A stretch of 64,000 nt of DNA from Nocardioides sp. TF02-7 (GTDB lineage Bacteria > Actinomycetota > Actinomycetes > Propionibacteriales > Nocardioidaceae): assembly GCF_022437945.1 (NCBI RefSeq), contig NZ_CP092535.1:682001-746000 (forward strand), read 5' to 3'. Numbering within the stretch: position 1 is the first letter of the stretch; each line of letters begins with the position of its first letter. A model generated the notes under the pieces. It was not told the DNA's origin, searched no databases, and saw only the letters and a list, made by a program, of their open reading frames with translations. The translations under genes and the position numbers were made by a program. Positions 10,609-20,436 of the stretch are shown in pieces.

Positions 10609-11006
10609 CAGCCGAGGACCCGCCACGCCTCGTCGACCTCGCGGGGGTCGGTGCCGGTGATCATGTGCGGGATCGCGTCGACGGCGAGCAGCACCCGGGA
10701 GCGCTCGGACGCGTCGGCCGGAGCGTGCTCGGGGCCGGCGACGTCGAGGAGGCGGCGTACGGCGACCGCGAGCCAGGGCGCCACCTGCTGCACGAGTGCG
10801 ACGTCGGCGTCACCCACCGACTCCTGCTCACGGGCGCGCTCGAGCGCGGCGGCGACCCGGTCGCGCCACTGTGCGACACCGTCGAGCCAACGCGCCGCGG
10901 CTGGCCGGTCCTCGGCCTGCGCCGAGGCGACCTCGAAGTCGTGGAGCGCTGACAGGTGGGTGTGCGCGGTCTCCAGCGCCTCCCGCTGCCAGGCCGCAGG
11001 GGTCAC
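10608..11006 (-). CDS. hypothetical protein between a membrane protein and pcrA
   Basis: 132 residues, mostly helical (ALETAHTHLSALHDFEVASAQ...). GTG start within a GTGA overlap with the upstream membrane-protein stop; its own stop overlaps the pcrA start. The tight coupling suggests one operon of three genes. The family was not recognised. Confidence 0.7.
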   Translation of the reverse strand: MTPAAWQREALETAHTHLSALHDFEVASAQAEDRPAAARWLDGVAQWRDRVAAALERAREQESVGDADVALVQQVAPWLAVAVRRLLDVAGPEHAPADASERSRVLLAVDAIPHMITGTDPREVDEAWRVLG

Positions 11007-11359
11007 GAGTGCACCGGCGACCAGAGCACGGCGACGCAGACGTTGGCGACGGAGAGGACGAGGAGGCCGGCCCACAGCCCGTTGGGGATCCGCTCCTTGC
11101 GGACGTTGGCCATAACGAGGACGAGCAGCACCAGCCCGATCGCGAACTTCACGCCGATCTTGGCGTGGTTGACGTCGCCGTCACCGGCCTCGAGCACCCC
11201 GACCAGGGCCAGGCCGGCGAGGAAGGCCGTGCCGGTGCCGTCGCGCATCGCGCCGTTGACCTTCTTCTCCGGCGACCCCGCCTGCGCTAGGAGACCTCCG
11301 ATGAGGGCGGCGAAGCCCAGGATGTGGAGGACCAGGAGGATCAGGCGGAGGGTGTCCAT
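11003..11359 (-). CDS. small integral membrane protein
   Basis: 118 residues with about four hydrophobic segments (LILLVLHILGFAALIGGLL; AFLAGLALVGVLEA; VKFAIGLVLLVLVMANV; LLVLSVANVCVAVLW). First gene of the apparent three-gene operon leading to pcrA. It has no motif that indicates a function. Confidence 0.75.
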   Translation of the reverse strand: MDTLRLILLVLHILGFAALIGGLLAQAGSPEKKVNGAMRDGTGTAFLAGLALVGVLEAGDGDVNHAKIGVKFAIGLVLLVLVMANVRKERIPNGLWAGLLVLSVANVCVAVLWSPVHS

Positions 11360-11401
11360 GGGCGCAGTCTATGAGCGGCCCCGGACAGTCCCGCGCACCG
11401 G

Positions 11402-12330
11402 TCACCGCCCCGTCGCGGAGAAGTGCTGGTAGTCCTTCAGGCTGTTCCAGTCGCCGCCCCACGACCACCCGATCCGGGCGAACTCGCGCACCGCCACCGA
11501 CCCCGGCAGCACCATGCCGGGGCGCCGCCAGGACCGGTCGAGGTACGCCGAGGCGAGCTCGGGGAGGACCAGGTCGCCCCGGTGGTAGGGGTTGTGGAAC
11601 GGGTTGAGGTCGATGGCGAGCCCGTACGCGTGGGCGGACCAGCTGGTCGCACCGCGGGCCGCCCGGCAGACCAGCCCGGCGGTGTTGTTGCCGTCGCCCG
11701 TCGGCGGCGCCTCGAGGTCGGCGGTGGTGGGCAGCCGCATCTCCTCGATCGGGAAGTCGGCGGCGTAGAGGGCGCGGAAGACCGAGACCACGTCACGGGC
11801 CTCGCTCGCCGCGACCACCAGCTCGCCGGTGTGCGCGAGCCCGTCGAAGCCGCGGAACGTCAGGGTCAGGTGGCGCAGGTCGGCGAGCGCCACGGGGCAC
11901 GCCGGCGACCAGGTCTCCCCCATCCGGCGCCGGGTCTCCGGCGTCACCGGGCGGACACTCGCCCGGAACCGGTCGTCCGGCGGCCGGGGCAGCGCGTCGG
12001 CGGTCGGGAGGCGCCGGTCGCGCAGCTCGGCCGGCGTCGGCCGTACGACGCCGAACCCGTCGGGCCGCAGCGGGAGCGGCCGGGCGCCGACGTCCCAGTC
12101 CGACAGCCGTACGCCGTCTCCGTCGTCCCCGTCGACCCCGTCGTCCCGGTCGCCCCCGTCGGTGGCCGGGCCGGACCCCTCGGCACTCGACGGTGTCGAC
12201 ATCGTCGTCGGCGGCGCGCCACGCGACGGCCCCTCCGAGGAGGGCCCCTCGCCCCCGATGTCGAGCACGAGCCGGCGGCCAGCGCAGCGAGCAGGACGCC
12301 GGCGGTCGCGACGACGCGAGCGGACCGCAC
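11402..12330 (-). CDS. M15-family D-alanyl-D-alanine carboxypeptidase, lipoprotein-like (one frameshift)
   Basis: About 309 residues. A signal sequence with a lipobox-like end (LLAALAAGSC) is followed by a low-complexity Gly/Asp-rich linker and a C-terminal M15 domain with the zinc motif SAHAYGLAIDLNPFHNP and the terminal DWNSLKDYQHF. The N-terminal signal and the rest are in different frames; one C appears missing near 12245-12255. The GTG at 12330 is chosen because it gives a proper signal peptide. Likely acts on cell-wall peptides outside the membrane. Confidence 0.82.
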
Positions 12331-12386
12331 GCCGGAACTTTACGCGCGGACGGGTTGCCGACCCGGGGCCACCGGCTCTAAGTTTC

Positions 12387-12414
12387 GTTACGACGTTCCG
12401 TAACGGCGGAACGT
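12387..12414. promoter_or_regulatory. two overlapping inverted repeats upstream of the RCC1 gene
   Basis: GTTACG (12387-12392) and CGTAAC (12399-12404) pair with a 6-base gap. ACGTTCCG (12393-12400) and CGGAACGT (12407-12414) also pair with a 6-base gap. The two share central bases, so they form alternative operators. They lie in the divergent gap between the M15 gene and the RCC1 gene. The nearby TetR gene at 14130 is a candidate binder. Confidence 0.6.
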
Positions 12415-12440
12415 AATACCCGTTCCTCCGAGAGAGATCC

Positions 12441-14084
12441 ATGATGCGTCCGTACTCCCCTCCAGTCCTGCTGGCCGTGCTCGCCCTCGCCGCTGGCCTG
12501 CTCACCGCCGTCGCTGCGCCGGCCGCCGCCGACCAGTCGTCCTCGGCCCACCGCCGGGTCGCGGCCGCATCGGTCGCAGCCGGCGATCGCCACACCTGCG
12601 TCGTGACTGCCGCCGGAGCCGTCCGGTGCTGGGGCGACGGCGCGAGCGGTCGGCTCGGCTACGGCAACACCATCGACCGTGGCGACAACGAGCACCCGGC
12701 GCTCGCCGGTGACGTCGACCTCGGCGGCAAGGCGCTCGCTGTCACCGCCGGGTCCGAGCACACCTGCGCCCTCCTCACGGCCGGACGGGTGCGGTGCTGG
12801 GGCGAGGGCAGCTCGGGTCAGCTCGGCTACGGGTCGGTGACCGACGTGGGCGACAACGAGGCGCCGGTGTCCGTGGGGAACGTGCCGCTCGGCGGCAAGG
12901 CGGTCGCGGTCGCGGCGGGAGCCGCGCACACGTGCGCCGTGCTGACCACCGGCAAGGTCCGGTGCTGGGGCGAGGGCGACCACGGCCGGCTGGGCTACGC
13001 GGCCACCGACGACATCGGCGACGACGAGACGCCGGGCTCGGTCGGCAACGTCCCCCTCGGCGGCAAGGCGACCGCGGTCACCGCCGGCGCCGAGCACAGC
13101 TGCGCGCTGCTGACCACCGGCAAGGTCCGGTGCTGGGGCCGCGGGTTCGCCGGCCGGTTGGGGTACGCCGCCGAGGACGACCTCGGCGACGACGAGAGCC
13201 CGGCCTCAGCGGGTGACGTCGTGGTCGGCGGCAAGGTGGTCGCGATCAGCGCCGGCGCCCGCCACACCTGCGCGGTGCTCGCCGGCGGCCGTGTGCGGTG
13301 CTGGGGACAGGGCCTGCACGGACGGCTCGGCTACGGCAACGGCACCAACATCGGCAACAACGAGACGCCCGCCTCGGCGGGCGACGTCGAGCTCTACTCC
13401 GCGGCAGCCGCGGTGGCGGCCGGCGGCGAGCACACCTGCGTCGCCCTGGGGTCCGGAAAGCTCCACTGCTTCGGGCGCAGCCTCTACGGGCAGCTCGGCT
13501 ACGGCAACCAGGACGCGGTCGGCGACGACGAGACTCCCGCGGACGCGGGCCTGGTGCCGGTCCTCGAGTCGGTCCGCGCGGTCGCTGCCGGCACCGACCA
13601 CACCTGCGCGATCGTCGCCGACGGACACGTCCGGTGCTGGGGGGCGGGCGACGACGGCCGGCTCGGCCTGGCCGACACCGACGACGTCGGCGACGGCGAG
13701 CTCGCCCTCGAGGGCGGCCGGGTGCAGGTGGGAGGCACCGTCCGCGCCGTCGCGGCCACGACGCTCACGCTCACCCGCAAGCCGGGGCGGGACCGGAAGG
13801 CGCCGTACGTCTACCGGGTCCGCGGCCGGGTGAACGGTGCCTTCGTCGTCGACGCCGCGACCTGCGCCGGGAAGGTGCGCGTCACGGTGACGCGCAAGAA
13901 CGGCATGAAGGTCGCCGGCAGGACCGTCCGGCTGAACCCGACCTGCCGCTACCGCGCGAGATTGACCGTCGCGGGCGGGAAGGTGCCCCCGGGCAAGCGG
14001 GTCCGGCTGACGGTGCGGGCGCGACTGCTCAGCACCCCGGACCTGGCGCCGGCCACGCGGACGACCACGGTCCGCGCGCGATGA
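12441..14084 (+). CDS. secreted RCC1-repeat beta-propeller protein
   Basis: 547 residues, frame intact. A signal peptide (LAVLALAAGLLTAVAAPAAA) is followed by seven repeats of about 56 residues, each with the pattern HTC...VRCWG...GRLGYG...G(D/N)(N/D)E.P. This is consistent with a seven-bladed propeller in which each blade carries two cysteines that could form a disulfide. A C-terminal domain of about 110 residues with two further cysteines follows. Bacterial RCC1 proteins are known, but the binding partner here cannot be told. Confidence 0.85.
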   Translation: MMRPYSPPVLLAVLALAAGLLTAVAAPAAADQSSSAHRRVAAASVAAGDRHTCVVTAAGAVRCWGDGASGRLGYGNTIDRGDNEHPALAGDVDLGGKALAVTAGSEHTCALLTAGRVRCWGEGSSGQLGYGSVTDVGDNEAPVSVGNVPLGGKAVAVAAGAAHTCAVLTTGKVRCWGEGDHGRLGYAATDDIGDDETPGSVGNVPLGGKATAVTAGAEHSCALLTTGKVRCWGRGFAGRLGYAAEDDLGDDESPASAGDVVVGGKVVAISAGARHTCAVLAGGRVRCWGQGLHGRLGYGNGTNIGNNETPASAGDVELYSAAAAVAAGGEHTCVALGSGKLHCFGRSLYGQLGYGNQDAVGDDETPADAGLVPVLESVRAVAAGTDHTCAIVADGHVRCWGAGDDGRLGLADTDDVGDGELALEGGRVQVGGTVRAVAATTLTLTRKPGRDRKAPYVYRVRGRVNGAFVVDAATCAGKVRVTVTRKNGMKVAGRTVRLNPTCRYRARLTVAGGKVPPGKRVRLTVRARLLSTPDLAPATRTTTVRAR

Positions 14085-14129
14085 CCGGGCGCGTCACGGG
14101 AGCGGGCCGGCGGTCGGGATAATCGCCCG

Positions 14130-14700
14130 GTGGCCCGCCCCCGTGACGCCCGGATCGACGCCCTCCTCATCGAGGCGTGGCACGACCTGGTCACCGAGCA
14201 CGGGTACGACGGCGTGACGATGGAGGCGGTGGCGGCACGGGCCGGTGTGGGCAAGCCGACCCTCTACCGGCGGTTCCGGACGAAGGCGCACCTGGCGTTC
14301 GCCGAGTCGGTGGCGCTCTCGGCCCCGCCAGAGGTCCCCGACCTCGGCGACGTCCGCGCCGAGCTGCTGGTGTGCGTGGCGCACCTCGCGGAGGCGCTGC
14401 AGCGGGTGCCGCGACAGGCGTTCGCCGACCAGGTCGCCGCCGTGGTGGTCGACGCCCCGTTCGCGGCGGAGGTCGCGGCGTACCACGCCCGCAGCGACGC
14501 GACCGTCCGCGGCGTGCTCGAGCGGGCAGTCGACCGTGGGGGAGATCGACGCCGGCTTCGACCTCGAGGCGGCGGTCCTCGACCTCGGCGGGGCGATGAT
14601 CTTCCACCTCATGGTCCGCCACCGGCCCGTCGACCGGGTCTACCAGGAGCAGACCGTCGACCGGCTGCTGCGCGGCCTGCTGTGCCGCGACGGCGGGTGA
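14130..14700 (+). CDS. TetR-family transcriptional regulator (one frameshift)
   Basis: About 189 residues. The N-terminal helix-turn-helix is clear (TMEAVAARAGVGKPTLYRRFRTKAHL within residues 30-60); the ligand domain follows. GTG start. The frame breaks at a G-run near 14537-14542 (one G extra; ERAVDRGEIDAGFDLEAAV expected). It sits 45 bases after the RCC1 gene on the same strand, so the two may be linked. Confidence 0.85.
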
Positions 14701-14704
14701 CTTC

Positions 14705-15355
14705 TCAGAGCAGCCGCCGGTCGCTCGCCCACCGGGTCAGCTCGTGGCGGGACGAGAGCTGCAGCTTGCGGAGCACGGCGGACATGTGGGTCTCGACGGT
14801 CTTGATCGAGATGAAGAGCTCCTTGGCCACCTCCTTGTAGGAGTAGCCGCGGGCGATCAGCCGCATCACCTCGCGCTCGCGCTCGGTGAGGCGGTCGAGG
14901 TCCTCGTCGACGGTCGCGACCTCGATCGACCCGGCGAAGGCGTCGAGGACGAACCCGGCGAGCCGCGGCGAGAAGACGGCGTCGTCCTCCGCGACGCGCT
15001 TGATGGCGTCGACCAGCTCGGGGCCGGTGATCGTCTTGGTGACATAGCCGCGCGCCCCACCGCGGATGGTGCCGATGACGTCCTCGGCCGCGTCGCTGAC
15101 CGAGAGCGCGAGGTAGCGGGTGTCGGCCGCGGTCGAGCGCCGCATCACCTCCACGCCGCCCCCGCCGGGTAGGTGCACGTCGAGCAGCACCACGTCGGGC
15201 TGGTGCTCGGCGACCGCCTTGACCGCCTCGTCGACGTCGGCGGCCTCACCGACGACGTCGACCACGCCCGGTCCCCCGGTCGCCAGCTCGGCGATCACCC
15301 CACGGCGGAACATGGCGTGGTCGTCGACCACCACCACCCTGATCGGTCCGGTCAC
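14705..15355 (-). CDS. NarL/LuxR-family response regulator
   Basis: 216 residues, intact. The receiver domain has the acidic pair DDH near the start and the phosphorylated Asp in VVLLDVHLPGGG (about residue 54). The C-terminal LuxR helix-turn-helix carries LTEREREVMRLIARGYSYKEVA and SIKTVETHMSAVLRKL. The GTG start sits in a GTGA overlap with the stop of the histidine kinase gene, so the pair is translationally coupled. Confidence 0.95.
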   Translation of the reverse strand: MTGPIRVVVVDDHAMFRRGVIAELATGGPGVVDVVGEAADVDEAVKAVAEHQPDVVLLDVHLPGGGGVEVMRRSTAADTRYLALSVSDAAEDVIGTIRGGARGYVTKTITGPELVDAIKRVAEDDAVFSPRLAGFVLDAFAGSIEVATVDEDLDRLTEREREVMRLIARGYSYKEVAKELFISIKTVETHMSAVLRKLQLSSRHELTRWASDRRLL

Positions 15356-16636
15356 TTCTCTCCCTCTGCTCTCTGTCGGGCGAGGTGCAGCCGCACCTCG
15401 GTGCCCTCGCCGGGGGCGGACCGCACCTCGGCGGTGCCGCCGTGCCGCTGCATGCGGTCGATGATGCTCCGCCGGACGCCGAGGCGGTCCTCCGGGGTGG
15501 CGCCCGGGTCGAACCCGGCGCCGCGGTCGCGGACGAAGACGTCGACCGCGTCGGCGGACACCTCGGCGTAGACGTCGACCCGCGGCACGCCGGCGTGCTT
15601 GGCGGCGTTGGTGGTGGCCTCGCGCGCCGCGGCGACGACGGGACGGAGCGTCTCGTCGAGGTCGCCGTCGCCGACGGCGACGACGTCGACGGTGATGCCG
15701 TAGGCGTCCTCGATCTCGCCCGCCATCGACCGCAGCGCGCTCGCGACGGTGCTCTCGTCGGTGGACTCGGCGGAGAACAGCCAGGCCCGCAGGTCGCGCT
15801 CCTGGGCGCGCGCCAGCCGGGTCGCGTCGGCGGGGTTCTTCTGGATCAGCGCCAGGGTCTGGAGCACCGAGTCGTGGAGGTGGGCCGCCACGTCGGCGCG
15901 CTCCTGGGTGCGCACCCGCTCCTCCCGCTCCGCGCTGAGCTCGGTGGTGAGCCGGTAGATCCATGGCCCGACGACGATGGCGAGGCCGCCCAGCGCGAGC
16001 ACCACCGCGATCGTGACGTCGCGCGCGACCGCCAGCGACCCGCCCTGCAGCGCGAACAGCACCGACGCCACCACGACCAGGCCGAGCCCGGCGGCGAGCC
16101 GTGCGTACGACGCCCAGCCGCCCTCGCCGAGCACGATCCGCACCGGGTCGATCCGGCCGGTCGCGTCGAGCCACCGCTCGCGCTGCGCCTCGTCGGCCTG
16201 GCGCCACAGGAGGCCGACGCCGACGATCGCGATGCCCAGCGGCCAGACCCACCAGCCGTTGCCGAGGACCGCCTCCAGGGCGAGCACCGCGCCGACGCCG
16301 AGGGCGTGCAGCGCGATCACCGGGCCGACGTCGGCGAGGCGGCGGCCCTGACCCGGCCGGCGGCCGCCGCGGGTCGCGCTCTCGATCCCGGGCGCCTGGG
16401 CGCTGGGCGGCGGGCCCGCGGGCAGGGAACGCCCACAGCGCGCCGTACATCGCGACGCCGACGCCGCCGACCACCGTCCCGATGACGAACGCGACCCGCA
16501 CGTGCAGCACGGGGAGGCCGAGGTGCGCGGCGAGTCCCGCGGCGACGCCGCCGATCATCGGCTCCCGCAGGTCGCGGTAGGCGCGTCGGACGTCGCGCGG
16601 CGCCTGCGTGCCGGGAGTGGTCGCGGTGGTGGTCAT
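15352..16636 (-). CDS. PspC-domain sensor histidine kinase (one frameshift)
   Basis: About 427 residues. An N-terminal PspC domain (RDLREPMIGGVAAGLAAHLG) is followed by several membrane segments, a HisKA_3 dimerisation domain with the phospho-acceptor in AAHLHDSVLQTLA, and an HATPase domain (AREATTNAAKHA, DRGAGFDPG). One C is extra near 16421-16424 (WAFLPAGPPPSAQ expected), which splits the PspC part from the kinase. Together with the response regulator and the divergent PspC protein it forms an envelope-stress system of the LiaS/PspC type. Confidence 0.9.
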
Positions 16637-16683
16637 GATGCCTCCATCGTCACACAGCGGCGCCGGCCGGAGCAGCGGGAAGA

Positions 16684-16734
16684 ACCCTGACCCGACCCTG
16701 AGCGTCCCGCCGTGGCGGGCGGGCAAGATCAGGG
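16684..16734. promoter_or_regulatory. direct repeats between divergent PspC genes
   Basis: ACCCTGA occurs at 16684-16690 and 16695-16701 (11-base period), with the inverted half TCAGGG at 16729-16734. The position between the kinase operon and the PspC-protein gene makes it a candidate site for the response regulator. Confidence 0.4.
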
Positions 16735-16780
16735 CGGTCCCCGATGGTCCCGGCGCCCCGCGGACGGGAGAGTTGGGGTC

Positions 16781-17966
16781 ATGAACGCACCAGCCGACAC
16801 CGAGCCCACGGGCCCCGGCAGCTCCAGCAGCGCCGGTGGCCCGGGAGGCCCCGACCGCCCGGACGAGCCGGGTCCGCGCGTCACCCGCGACGAGGTCCGC
16901 GACCTCGGGCGGATCCGCCGCTCGCGCACCGACCGCAAGCTGGCCGGCGTCGCCGCGGGGGTCGCCCGGCACTTCGACATCGACCCGCTGATCGTGCGGG
17001 TGGCGTTCGTGGTGCTGGTCTTCTTCGGCGGCGGCGGCGTGCTCGCCTACGCCGCCGGCTGGCTGTTCATCCCCGAGGAGGAGACGGAGGACGCCAACGT
17101 CCGCCTCGACGACCGGTCCCGGACCGTGGTGCTGGTCGCCGCGGCGGGGCTGTGCGCCCTGTCGCTGGTCGGCGACTCCTTCGGCGGCTGGGACTTCCCG
17201 TGGCCGCTCGCGGTGGTCGGGATCGTGGTGGTCGCCGTGCTGGCCGCCAAGGGCAAGCTCCCGGCACCCCCGCCGTCCGCCGCGCCGGGCGCGCCGCAGG
17301 GCCCTGGCGGAGCGACGTACGCCGGCTACGAGCCCGGCCCCCCGCCGCCGGCCCCGGCCAGGGCGCCGCGGCCCGCTGCTCTTCTGGTTCACCGGCGCCC
17401 TGGCCACGCTGCTCCTCGGCGCCCTCGGCACCGTCGACCTCGCCGGTGCGGACGTGCCGATCGCCGCCTACCCGGCGACCGTGCTCGCCACCTGCGGCGT
17501 GATGCTGCTCGTCGGCGCGGTCTACGGCCGGGCCGGTGGCCTGATCTTCGTCGGGCTGCTCGCGGCCGTCGCCACCGCCGCTGCCACCACGGTCGACGAC
17601 GTCAGCGCAGGCAAGGTGGGTGTCGAGCCGACGAGCGCCGTCCAGCTCGACAGCGGCTACGACCACGGCTTCGGGGAGATCGAGGTCGACCTCACGGGGA
17701 TCACCGACCTCGACGCCCTCGACGGCCGGACCCTCGACCTCGACCTCCGGTTCGGGCGGATCCACGTCATCGTCCCGGAGGAGGGGCTCGACGTGGTCGT
17801 CGACGCCGACATCGAGGGCGCCGGTGAGGCGAGGGTCTTCGACGCCCGCACCGACGGCAGCACGGAGGGCGCCCACGACGGCGGCCCGGACGCGCCGGAG
17901 CTGACCATCAACGCCGACCTGTTGTTCGGCGAGATCTACGTCCACACCGAGGAGGTGGCGGCATGA
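16781..17966 (+). CDS. PspC-domain membrane protein (one frameshift)
   Basis: About 394 residues. A Gly/Ser/Pro-rich head precedes a PspC domain (LGRIRRSRTDRKLAGVAAGVARHFDIDPLIVRVAFV, about residues 45-110), more membrane segments, and a soluble C-terminal domain with beta-rich repeats (FGEIEVDL, FGRIHVIVP, LLFGEIYVH). One C is extra near 17371-17374 (PRPLLFWFTGALA expected). It is divergent from the PspC kinase and its stop overlaps the next gene (ATGA). Confidence 0.85.
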
Positions 17967-18215
17967 GCGCCTACGAGGTGCCGAAGGAGTCCCGCGACGA
18001 GGCGCGCGCGGGCTGGCACCCGGTCAACGTCGGGCACCTGGTGATGGGGGTCGCGTTCGTCGGCCTGACCGTGGTCTGGCTGCTCGTCGACCGGGACGTG
18101 GTCGCGGTCGAGGAGCACGGCTGGGTGCTCGGGCTCCCGTGGCTGATCGCCGGGGGGATCGGCCTGCTCGCGAGCGTGCTGCGGCACAGCGCGGGCGGCC
18201 CCTCCGGCAGGATGA
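17963..18215 (+). CDS. small membrane protein downstream of PspC gene (probable frameshift near end)
   Basis: Starts in an ATGA overlap with the PspC gene. Two hydrophobic segments (NVGHLVMGVAFVGLTVVWLLV; WLIAGGIGLLASVL). As written the frame runs on into the YbaK gene; if one base in the CCCC run near 18200 is extra, it would stop at 18215, five bases before the YbaK start, giving about 83 residues. That end is inferred. Confidence 0.55.
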
Positions 18216-18219
18216 GGGG

Positions 18220-18773
18220 ATGGATCGGCTCGAAGGACTCCCCGACTCCCCGGCCTGACGTCGCTCCCGGCCACGGAGCACCCGGACCTGGTCGCACCGC
18301 CCGTCGCCGCCGCGCTCGCCGCGTGGCCGGAGGCGGGCGGTGTCGCCGTCGTGGAGATCGACCCGGACCTCGCCGACACCGCCGCGATGAGCGCGACCTA
18401 CGGCGTCCCGATGGAGGCCGGCGCCAACTGCGTGGTGGTCGCCGGCAAGCGGGAGGGCGAGGAGCGCGTCGCGGCCTGCGTGGTGCGCGCCGACACCCGG
18501 GCCGACGTCAACCACACCGTCAAGCGGCTGCTCGACGTCCGCAAGCCGTCGTTCCTGCCGATGGACAGGGCGGTCGCCGAGTCCGGGATGGAGTACGGCG
18601 GCATCACGCCGCTCGGGCTCCCCGACAGCTGGCGGCTGCTGGTCGACGCCCGCGTGCTCGACGTCGAGGTCGCGGTGGTCGGCTCCGGCCTGCGCCGCTC
18701 CAAGCTGCTGCTGCCCGGCGCGCTGGTCGGGCGACTCCCCCGCGCCGAGGTGGTCGACGGGCTCGCCGGCTGA
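18220..18773 (+). CDS. YbaK/prolyl-tRNA deacylase-domain protein (one frameshift)
   Basis: About 184 residues. The YbaK/EbsC fold is recognised from AAMSATYGVPMEAGANCVVVAG, VNHTVKRLLDVRKPSFLP and ESGMEYGGITPLGLP. This family removes wrongly attached amino acids from tRNA, often Cys or Ala from tRNA-Pro. The start MDRLEGLPDSPA at 18220 has a GAGGGG site; a C seems missing near 18254, since the frame ends after 12 codons and resumes as LTSLPATEHPDLVAP. Confidence 0.8.
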
Positions 18774-18820
18774 CAACCTTCCGCGGCCCTCGACCGCTTC
18801 TTGCCGGTGAGAGGAGTCCG

Positions 18821-19361
18821 ATGGACGGTACGGTCGCCGGCGTGGCCCGGCAGGCACGAGGGGGTCGACGACGGGTTCGAGGCGTTCGTCGCCGCGCGCG
18901 GCGACGCGCTCTGGCGCTCGGCGTGGCTGCTGACCGGCGACCACCAGCTCGCCGAGGACCTGCTGCAGACCGCGCTCGCCAAGAGCTGGCGCGCCTGGAC
19001 GCGGGTCGGCGCCGACGGGTTCGAGGCCTACGTGCGGCGCGTGCTGTTCACGACGTACGCCGCCTGGTGGCGGCGCCGCTGGCGGGGCGAGCGGCCGACC
19101 GCGGAGCTCCCCGAGCGACCGGCCGCCCGTGACGACACGGCCGACAGCGACACCAGGGGCGACCTGGTGGCCGCGCTCGCCGAGCTCCCGCGCGGCCAGC
19201 GGGCCGTCGTCGTGCTGCGCTACTTCGACGACCTCACCGAGGCGCAGGCCGCGGCGGCGCTCGGCGTGAGCGTCGGCACCGTCAAGAGCCAGTGCGCCCG
19301 GGCGCTCACCACGCTGCGCTCCTCTCCCCGCCTGCGACGAGAGGAGCTCCCCGATGAGTGA
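18821..19361 (+). CDS. SigE-family ECF sigma factor (one frameshift)
   Basis: About 179 residues, a second ECF factor. Region 2 holds LAEDLLQTALAKSWRAW; region 4 holds LPRGQRAVVVLRYFDDLTEAQAAAALGVSVGTVKSQCARAL. The ATG at 18821 follows GAGAGGAG; one G is extra near 18861-18865 (ARGVDDGFEAFV expected). Its stop lies 8 bases inside the downstream gene, the same arrangement as the pair at 250-2171. Confidence 0.88.
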
Positions 19362-20412
19362 CGAGCAGTGGCTGCGCGAGCGGCTGCGGCACGCGGTGCC
19401 CGAGCCGCCGGCCGTGCCCGACCGGGCCCGGGCCGCCGAGCGCGCCGCCCGCCGGCGGCGCCGGCGGACCACCGGCCTGGTCGCGGCGGGTGCGGCCGCA
19501 GCCGTAGCCGCGGTGGCGGTGCTGACCACCGTCGTGGGCGGCGGCGAGGACGGGCCGGAGCCGGCCGCCGGACCGTCCGACGCCGCCAGCGACCCCGCCT
19601 TCCCGACCGATCCCGCCACGGTGCCGGAGTGCCCACCCGCACCGAGCGACCTCGACGACCCGCTCGACCTGCCCGATCTCGCGGAGCCGGCCGCCGTGCC
19701 CGAGGGCGCCGTCTCGGCCCGGCTGTGCCAGGGGCCGGGCAACCCGATCGGTGCGCCGGACGACGCGCTGGTCACCGACGTCGGCGTGCTCGTCGAGGCC
19801 GTGAACGACCTTGCGGAAGGGCACCACGGGGAAGGGTTCCCCTGCTCGGCCGACCTCGGCCCGGGCTACCGGATCGTGTTCCGCTACGCCGACGGGTCGC
19901 GGTTCATGGTGTCGGGTCAGCTCTTCGGCTGTCGCACCGTCGTCGTCGGGAGCAGCACCCGCACCGGTGCGGACGAGCCGTGGGACGTGTTCGCCGATCT
20001 GCTGCGCACCCAGCGAGCCGCGAGCGAGCCGCCGGCCGCGCCGGTCCTCGACCCGGAGGCGTGCACCATCGCGACCCAGCCGTCGCCGGTCGCGGAGGTC
20101 GCCGACCTGGCGGTCGCGGCACTCTGCATCGGCGAGGGCCGCGACGCGCGGCGGGCCGACATCGCGCCCGCCGAGCTCGAGGCGCTGCTGGAGGACCTCG
20201 AGGCCAACACCCGCCGCGGCGGGGTGCTGCGCTGCGGCGTCGCGCCGCCGTTCCCACGCATCGTCGGCGAGACGACCTGGGGCGACGCGATCCTCCTGCG
20301 CTCCGACTGCGGGACCGCGTGGTTCGCGGTCGACGACAGCGCCGGGCTGGTCTGGCAGCCCGGCCGGTGGGCGGTCGCGCTCCTCGACCGGCTGGTGACC
20401 GAGGCCCGCTGA
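19354..20412 (+). CDS. sigma-associated membrane protein (putative anti-sigma factor)
   Basis: 352 residues, intact. A short cytoplasmic part with an RRRRRR cluster, one membrane segment (about residues 40-65), then an external domain with several cysteines (ECPPAP, RLCQGPG, FPCSADLG, FGCRTVV). It overlaps the sigma gene, so it is a likely partner; the regulatory role is inferred from position only. Confidence 0.65.
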   Translation: MSDEQWLRERLRHAVPEPPAVPDRARAAERAARRRRRRTTGLVAAGAAAAVAAVAVLTTVVGGGEDGPEPAAGPSDAASDPAFPTDPATVPECPPAPSDLDDPLDLPDLAEPAAVPEGAVSARLCQGPGNPIGAPDDALVTDVGVLVEAVNDLAEGHHGEGFPCSADLGPGYRIVFRYADGSRFMVSGQLFGCRTVVVGSSTRTGADEPWDVFADLLRTQRAASEPPAAPVLDPEACTIATQPSPVAEVADLAVAALCIGEGRDARRADIAPAELEALLEDLEANTRRGGVLRCGVAPPFPRIVGETTWGDAILLRSDCGTAWFAVDDSAGLVWQPGRWAVALLDRLVTEAR

Positions 20413-20436
20413 CCAGCCGGCCGGGCCGCCGCAGGG

